Assembly: GCA_003862195.1 (NCBI GenBank)
Contig: QOUO01000010.1
Location: 1 to 57,328 of the forward strand
Direction of reading: 5' to 3'
Origin: Coriobacteriaceae bacterium
GTDB taxonomy: Bacteria; Actinomycetota; Coriobacteriia; Coriobacteriales; Atopobiaceae
Length of the DNA stretch: 57,328 nt
Made by a program: the position numbers and the translations under genes. Shown piece by piece: positions 53,166 through 57,328 of the stretch (positions are counted from its first letter, which is position 1; every line of letters starts with the position of its first letter). The notes beneath the pieces are model-generated. The model was given only the letters and a program-made list of their open reading frames with translations. It had not been told where the DNA came from and made no database searches.

Positions 53166-53917
53166 TGGCAGAGAGCATGTCGGTCAAGGACCTCAACCTC
53201 TACTACGGCGACCACCAGGCACTCAAGGACATCACGCTCGACATGCCGGCGGGAAAGGTCACCGCGTTCATCGGTCCCTCCGGCTGCGGCAAGTCGACGC
53301 TCCTGCGCTGCCTCAACCGCATGAACGACCGCATCGAGGGCTGCCGCGTCGAGGGCACCGTGAAGCTGGGCGACACGGACGTCTACGAGAACTACGACGT
53401 CTACGAGCTCCGTCGCCGCGTGGGCATGGTCTTCCAGAAGCCCAACCCGTTCCCGCTGTCCATCTACGACAACGTGGCGTACGGTCCCAGGCACCACGGC
53501 AAGCCCAGCAAGGCGGAGCTCGACCAGATCGTCGAGACCACCCTCACGGACGTGGGCCTCTGGGACGAGGTGAAGGACAAGCTCGACCACTCGGGCCTCT
53601 CCCTCTCGGGCGGCCAGGCGCAGCGACTCTGCATCGCACGCGCCCTCGCCGTGAACCCGGGCGTCCTTCTCATGGACGAGCCCACCTCCGCGCTCGACCC
53701 CATCTCGACGGGGCTCGTTGAGGAGCTCGCCGTCAAGGTCGCCAAGGAGCACACGGTCATCATCGTCACGCACAACATGCAGCAGGCGACGCGCATCTCC
53801 ACCAAGTGCGCCTTCTTCTACCTGGGAGAGCTCGTGGAGGCGGCGCCCACGGCGCAGCTCTTCTCCACGCCAAAGGACAAGAGGACCGAGGACTACCTCA
53901 CGGGAAGGTTTGGATAA
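53165..53917 (+). CDS. pstB: Phosphate ABC transporter ATPase, second copy
   Basis: A 250-residue ATPase starting in the stop of the first copy (TAATG). Walker [10 protein letters not shown], signature [14 protein letters not shown], Walker [13 protein letters not shown]. Tandem pstB genes occur in several Gram-positives. The copies are clearly diverged, so they may form a heterodimer or serve at different phosphate levels. Confidence 0.95.
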   Translation: MAESMSVKDLNLYYGDHQALKDITLDMPAGKVTAFIGPSGCGKSTLLRCLNRMNDRIEGCRVEGTVKLGDTDVYENYDVYELRRRVGMVFQKPNPFPLSIYDNVAYGPRHHGKPSKAELDQIVETTLTDVGLWDEVKDKLDHSGLSLSGGQAQRLCIARALAVNPGVLLMDEPTSALDPISTGLVEELAVKVAKEHTVIIVTHNMQQATRISTKCAFFYLGELVEAAPTAQLFSTPKDKRTEDYLTGRFG

Positions 53918-54591
53918 TGATCAAGACGAGAAGTGCCTACACCAAGCAGATCAAGCAACTCGACGGACACGTCTCCGTCATCGGCCAGGCGGTCGTCGAG
54001 GACATCGAGAACACCGCCAAGGCCATCGGCGACGGCAACAAGGACGCCGCGCAGGAGACCATCGACGGCCACGACTCCTTCGAGCGCCTGCACAGGAACG
54101 TCGAGGACACCTGCATGACCCTCATGCTCCTGCAGCAGCCCATGGCGAGCGACCTCCGCCTCGTCACCGCATCCTTCCGCGCGATCAGCGACCTCGCGCG
54201 CATCGACGAGATGGCGTACGAGACCGCCCTCCTCACCGAGGAGATCGACCTCACCGTCCCCAAGGAGCTTGCCGATTTGCTCGTCTCCATGGCGGACAAG
54301 GCAGCTACAATGGTGAGGCAGGCAGTGGTCTCCTTCGGCAACGGCGACGTTGCCGACGCAGAGAAGGTCTTCGAGGAGGACGATGCCCTCGACGCGCTGT
54401 ACGAGCAGGTTCGCGTCAAGGTGATCGAGTACCTCAAGAACGGCACGGAGTCCGCGACGGCGGCGCCTGAGTTCCTTTCCGTCGCAAAGTACTTCGAGCG
54501 CATGGGCGACCACGCACAGAGCGTCGCGGATTGGTCCATCTTCCGCGCAACCGGTTCGTACCGCGGCCGCACCATGGGGGAGAATGACTGA
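53917..54591 (+). CDS. phoU: Phosphate transport regulator PhoU
   Basis: A 224-residue helical protein with two PhoU repeats; metal-binding signature residues lie around RIDEMAYETA and RMGDHAQSVADW. It links the Pst transporter to the sensor kinase and restrains signalling when phosphate is ample. Its ATG overlaps the previous stop; its end overlaps the response regulator by eight bases. Confidence 0.95.
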   Translation: MIKTRSAYTKQIKQLDGHVSVIGQAVVEDIENTAKAIGDGNKDAAQETIDGHDSFERLHRNVEDTCMTLMLLQQPMASDLRLVTASFRAISDLARIDEMAYETALLTEEIDLTVPKELADLLVSMADKAATMVRQAVVSFGNGDVADAEKVFEEDDALDALYEQVRVKVIEYLKNGTESATAAPEFLSVAKYFERMGDHAQSVADWSIFRATGSYRGRTMGEND

Positions 54592-55270
54592 CGTGGTCTA
54601 CTACGTCGAGGATGACACGAACATACGCGAGCTCACGGTCTACGCGCTCCGCCAGGCGGGCATCGAGTCCGAGGGCTTCTCGGACGACGCCGAGTTTCGT
54701 GTCGCGTGCGCAAAGCGCACCCCCGACGCAGTACTTCTCGACATCATGCTCCCGGACACGGACGGGCTCCAGATACTCAAGCGTATCAGGCGCACGCCAG
54801 GGTTGGAGAACGTCCCGGTCATGATGCTCACCGCAAAGGACACGGAGCTCGACACGGTCCGCGCCCTCGACAACGGTGCCGACGACTACCTCGCCAAGCC
54901 CTTCGGCATGATGGAGATGGTGAGTCGCGTGCGCGCGCTCCTGCGCCGCGCGGGCCGCTCCACCACGGGCGAGAAGAACGAGGTGCTCTCGCTGGGGCCG
55001 CTCACGCTCTGGCCAAAGCGCCGCGAGGTGACGCTCGAGGGAGTCGAGCTCAGCCTCACCCAGCGCGAGTTCGACCTGCTCGAGTTCCTCATGAGGTCTC
55101 CGGGCGAGGTGTTCAGCCGCGAGGAGCTGCTCCAGCGCGTCTGGGGCTGGGACTTCGACGGTGGCTCCCGCACGGTCGACGTGCACGTCCAGCAGCTACG
55201 CGCAAAGCTGGGCAAGCACTCGGACCTCATAGAGACGGTCCGTGGCGTAGGCTACAGGGCCAGGGGTTAG
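54584..55270 (+). CDS. Response regulator, OmpR/PhoB class
   Basis: A 228-residue protein. The receiver domain has acidic D10/D11, phospho-acceptor D53 (LLDIMLP), and Thr and Lys in MLTAKD and LAKPFG. The effector is a winged helix (LTQREFDLLEFLM, SRTVDVHVQQLRAKLG). The linker between the domains reads TTGEKNEV, an exact copy of the dispersed word. By position it is the PhoB/PhoP of this pst operon and the probable Pho-box binder. Confidence 0.95.
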   Translation: MTDVVYYVEDDTNIRELTVYALRQAGIESEGFSDDAEFRVACAKRTPDAVLLDIMLPDTDGLQILKRIRRTPGLENVPVMMLTAKDTELDTVRALDNGADDYLAKPFGMMEMVSRVRALLRRAGRSTTGEKNEVLSLGPLTLWPKRREVTLEGVELSLTQREFDLLEFLMRSPGEVFSREELLQRVWGWDFDGGSRTVDVHVQQLRAKLGKHSDLIETVRGVGYRARG

Positions 55271-55279
55271 ACAGGACGG

Positions 55280-55316
55280 GGTCGCGCGCCTCTTGGGGTG
55301 CGCGACCTCTTTCTTC
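55280..55316 (+). terminator. Terminator between the response regulator and the sensor kinase
   Basis: GGTCGCGC (55280-55287) pairs with GCGCGACC (55300-55307), then TCTTTCTTC. A good terminator inside what is otherwise one operon, so kinase expression may be lower than that of the genes before it. Confidence 0.7.
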
Positions 55317-55338
55317 GCCAGGAATGTAAGGACTCAAC

Positions 55339-56784
55339 ATGGCGGTTCCCATTACAGAAGGAAAGGCAATCGCGGGGCAGGCGCCGGGGGAGAAGCGCAG
55401 GGCCTCTCTCGCGAGGCGAATCTTTGCGGCGGTGGCGATCGTGGCCGTCGCGTCGTGCGTCCTCGTCTCCGTCGCATCCGCCTTCGTCTACCAGAAGTCC
55501 ATCATCGAGGATGCGCAGACCGGCCTCGGCCATGAGTGTGCCCTTGTCTCGTCGATGCTCAACGCCACCGGCAATGGCAGCGCCGGCGAGGTGGCCGCGC
55601 TCAAGGAGACCGAGTTCGGCGACGTCCGCGTCACGCTCGCCGCAAAGAGCGGCAAGGTCCTCTATGACAGCCAGGTCGAGGCCTCGACCCTTCCCAACCA
55701 CGCCTCGCGTCCGGAGATTGCCCAGGCGCTTCGCCATGGCACGGGCGAGTCCGAGCGCGACAGCACCACCGTCGGCTACCTCAGCGTGTACCACGCCGAG
55801 CGCCTCGAGTCCGGCAACGTGATCAGGCTCTCCGAGGACCGCGACGGCATCCTGCGTGTCATCGGAAGCGCGCTCTGGCCCATGGTCGGTATCGTCGCGC
55901 TCGTCGTGGCCGTGGCGTGGATCGTCGCGCAGCGCTTCTCCGACCTGCTCGTGAGGCCGATTCTCAAGATCGACACCTCCTCGGGCAACGCAGAGTCGCC
56001 CTACCAGGAGCTCGACCCGCTCGTGTCCCACCTCAACGAGCAGCAGGCGGAGCTGCAGAAGCGCATGAACGACATCGTGGACGCGGACGCCATGAGGCAG
56101 GAGTTCACCGCGAACGTGACGCACGAGCTCAAGACCCCCATCGCGGCGATCTCGGGTGCGTCGGAGCTGCTGCGCGACGGGCTCGTCCGTCCCGAGGACG
56201 TCCGGGAGTTCGCGAGCAGGATCTACGGTGACGCGCAGCGCCTCTCGAGCCTCGTGTCGGACATCCTCACACTCTCGAAGCTCGACGAGTCCGAGCGCGT
56301 GGGCGACCAGGCGCTCTTTGGCGAGCCCTCGCAGGTCGACCTCTACACCGTTGCGCAGGACGTGGCGGACCGCCTTGAGGAGAAGGCCGCCAAGGCCAAC
56401 GTCTCGCTCAGGGTGCAGGGTGCCTCGGTCTTCGTGAACGGCTACCCGCGCCTCCTGGACGAGATGATCCGCAACCTTTGCGACAACGCCATCCGCTACA
56501 ACCGCACGGGCGGCTCCGTCCACGTGTTCGTGCTGCCCGTCAACGGGCATCCCACGGTACGCGTGAGCGACACCGGCGTCGGCATCTCCAAGCAGGACCA
56601 GTCAAAGGTGTTCGAGCGCTTCTACCGCGTGGACAAGAGCAGGTCGCGCGAGACCGGAGGCACGGGCCTGGGACTCGCCATCGTCAAGCACGCGGCGGCC
56701 CTCCACAAGGCGACCATCGACCTCGAGAGCGAGCTCGGCCGCGGCACGGCCATCACGGTCACGTTCCCCGCCGAGTCGGAGTAG
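55339..56784 (+). CDS. Phosphate sensor histidine kinase (PhoR-like)
   Basis: A 481-residue membrane kinase: an N-terminal tail with GEKRRA, a first helix (about 31-52), an extracytoplasmic sensor region of about 125 residues, a second helix (about 178-200), then the phospho-acceptor H262 (FTANVTHELKTPI) and ATP-binding motifs (N-box NLCDNAIRYN, VSDTGVGIS, GGTGLGLAIV). It should phosphorylate the response regulator encoded upstream and be controlled by PhoU/Pst. No clear Shine-Dalgarno is seen. Confidence 0.94.
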   Translation: MAVPITEGKAIAGQAPGEKRRASLARRIFAAVAIVAVASCVLVSVASAFVYQKSIIEDAQTGLGHECALVSSMLNATGNGSAGEVAALKETEFGDVRVTLAAKSGKVLYDSQVEASTLPNHASRPEIAQALRHGTGESERDSTTVGYLSVYHAERLESGNVIRLSEDRDGILRVIGSALWPMVGIVALVVAVAWIVAQRFSDLLVRPILKIDTSSGNAESPYQELDPLVSHLNEQQAELQKRMNDIVDADAMRQEFTANVTHELKTPIAAISGASELLRDGLVRPEDVREFASRIYGDAQRLSSLVSDILTLSKLDESERVGDQALFGEPSQVDLYTVAQDVADRLEEKAAKANVSLRVQGASVFVNGYPRLLDEMIRNLCDNAIRYNRTGGSVHVFVLPVNGHPTVRVSDTGVGISKQDQSKVFERFYRVDKSRSRETGGTGLGLAIVKHAAALHKATIDLESELGRGTAITVTFPAESE

Positions 56785-56793
56785 CCGTCCCGC

Positions 56794-56821
56794 CGACACA
56801 TCGGTCGAATCTGTCGTTTTT
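56794..56821 (+). terminator. Short hairpin with T-run after the sensor kinase
   Basis: CGACA and TGTCG form a short stem followed by TTTTTC. A weak but well-placed Rho-independent terminator. Confidence 0.45.
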
Positions 56822-56917
56822 CTCCCATGCCCCCACGCGGCGATGCGCTAAGAGCGTGAAGCCGCGCGTCCGATGCTATTCTTCTAAACAAGAGGAAAAC
56901 GCGACGACTGGGAGCGC

Positions 56918-57163
56918 ATGCGCGGGGACATCGTATCCATACGCGACGTGATCGCGGCAAACAATATGCTTGAGCAGCGGGGGAGCGGCCTTCGCGTCCA
57001 CATGCATGACGCGTGCGGAGGGCAGAGCTTCTCGCTGCGTGGCGACGCGGGCGAGAAGGGCACGGATGTCGACAGGCAGGCAGTGCTCGACTGCATGCGC
57101 TCGCTCGGCCACACGATGGAGTTTGCCGAGGACGGCGTCAACTTCTGGGTGGCTCGCGCATGA
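56918..57163 (+). CDS. Small protein of unknown function
   Basis: An 81-residue protein. ATG 56918 has GGGAG upstream. The sequence is compact (SIRDVIAANNMLEQRGSG, then RVHMHDACGGQSFSLRG), with an internal GDAGEKGTD copy of the dispersed word between two halves. His and Cys (HMHDAC) could bind metal, but I do not recognise a family. Its stop overlaps the start of the next gene (ATGA), so the two are probably co-translated. Confidence 0.7.
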   Translation: MRGDIVSIRDVIAANNMLEQRGSGLRVHMHDACGGQSFSLRGDAGEKGTDVDRQAVLDCMRSLGHTMEFAEDGVNFWVARA

Positions 57164-57328
57164 GCGCCGGAGGCGACGTGACGGGCGAGAAGAGCGAGGG
57201 CCTCGTACAGAAGGTCAAGGGCATGCTGAGCGAGCGCTTCACGAAGTTCGTGGGGTCGTCGCTCATCAGCACGCTCGTGGACCAGGTCATGGCCTTCCTG
57301 CTCTTTGGGTGGCTGCGCCCCGTCTTTG
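57160..57328 (+). CDS. GtrA-like membrane protein (3' truncated by window end)
   Basis: Only the first 56 residues are present. A polar N-terminus with TGEKSEG (an exact dispersed word) is followed by RFTKFVGSSLISTLVDQVMA, which resembles the first helix of GtrA/DPMS-related small membrane proteins (KFxxVGxxxTxVD). These take part in cell-surface polysaccharide export. The call rests on one segment. Confidence 0.55.
   Translation, partial: MSAGGDVTGEKSEGLVQKVKGMLSERFTKFVGSSLISTLVDQVMAFLLFGWLRPVF

Larger units (their letters stand above)
4397..57193. repeat. Dispersed 10-mer GGCGAGAAGR, 25 exact copies located by eye
   Basis: GGCGAGAAGG on plus: 4397, 4594, 5281, 10875, 19026, 23317, 27276, 38353, 49257, 57050. 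On minus (left coordinate): 8849, 15616, 28573, 29407, 30751, 32258, 34605, 46039. GGCGAGAAGA on plus: 37264, 51433, 54968, 57184; on minus: 11686, 27241, 43832. Close variants (GGGGAGAAGG at 6013, 34841, 35557, 43441; others) add to these. The extended consensus is about GGGSGAGAAGRRCG. The coordinates span the first to last exact copy. Confidence 0.85.

Noticed and set aside
4397-57193. GGCGAGAAGR as the Chi site of AddAB or a KOPS-like polar signal
   Set aside because: It is longer than known AddAB Chi sites and occurs in nearly equal numbers on both strands within one 57-kb segment, whereas Chi and KOPS are strand-biased. Not fully excluded without the whole genome.
1-57328. Consistent use of TTT before GG (Phe-Gly as TTTGGC) and of A-ending codons before AA, as possible site avoidance
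   Set aside because: Exceptions such as TTCGGC are frequent; it looks like ordinary codon-context bias.
1-57328. tRNA, rRNA, insertion sequences, prophage or integrase genes
   Set aside because: None could be recognised on either strand.

Overview
The window is a GC-rich (roughly two-thirds G+C by eye), densely coded bacterial chromosome segment. Gene content and style point to an anaerobic actinobacterium of the class Coriobacteriia, most likely near Olsenella/Atopobium. The evidence is DnaE as the only replicative-type polymerase seen, AddAB rather than RecBCD/AdnAB, a desulfoferrodoxin, Tat-type lipoprotein signals, many GTG/TTG starts and PepV-like dipeptidases. The genus is an inference; no rRNA or tRNA gene is present to test it.

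Layout. 1-2674: end of a polar amino-acid ABC transporter operon (ATPase, Tat lipoprotein receptor, two permeases). 2798-3472: a cytidylate-kinase-like protein. 3508-4420: a gene-free block holding about 23 copies of a 12-mer in both orientations with a 314-bp higher-order period. 4516-11546: addB-like and addA. 11762-15673: dnaE behind a LexA-type box. 15711-19226: an Abi-family protein, superoxide reductase and a NadE-like protein with degenerate active sites. 19253-21663: ruvCAB behind a second LexA-type box. 21769-28109: a small hypothetical, a cold-shock protein, two PepV-like peptidases, a HAD hydrolase, and a VUT-family transporter preceded by a preQ1-like riboswitch candidate, then an SDR. 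28256-34191: a 923-residue membrane-anchored protein, hypAB, a small membrane protein and a polysaccharide deacetylase. 34468-38123: DUF1015-serA-serC. 38350-43749: HAD hydrolase, phasin-like protein, UbiB-like kinase and a GH36-like glycosidase. 43860-49081: lipoprotein cyclophilin and a MarR-controlled heterodimeric ABC exporter. 49341-56784: a complete phosphate regulon (Pho box, pstSCAB1B2, phoU, response regulator, sensor kinase). 56918-end: a small protein and the start of a GtrA-like membrane protein.

Functional links. DNA repair and replication (AddAB, DnaE, RuvCAB) are concentrated in the first 22 kb, and two of these units carry GAAC-N4-GTTC SOS boxes. The phosphate block is a self-contained uptake and sensing unit. 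The serine block joins serA and serC to a DUF1015 protein.

Two sequence patterns are not explained by the genes. The first is the 12-mer array at 3510-4420. The second is a dispersed word, GGCGAGAAGR, found 25 times by eye on both strands. It lies in protein linkers and tails (read as GEKD/GEKN/GEKG, or as FSP/LLA when antisense), between genes and beside terminators. This distribution resembles DNA-uptake sequences, but no such word is known to me in this group. Both are developed in the findings.
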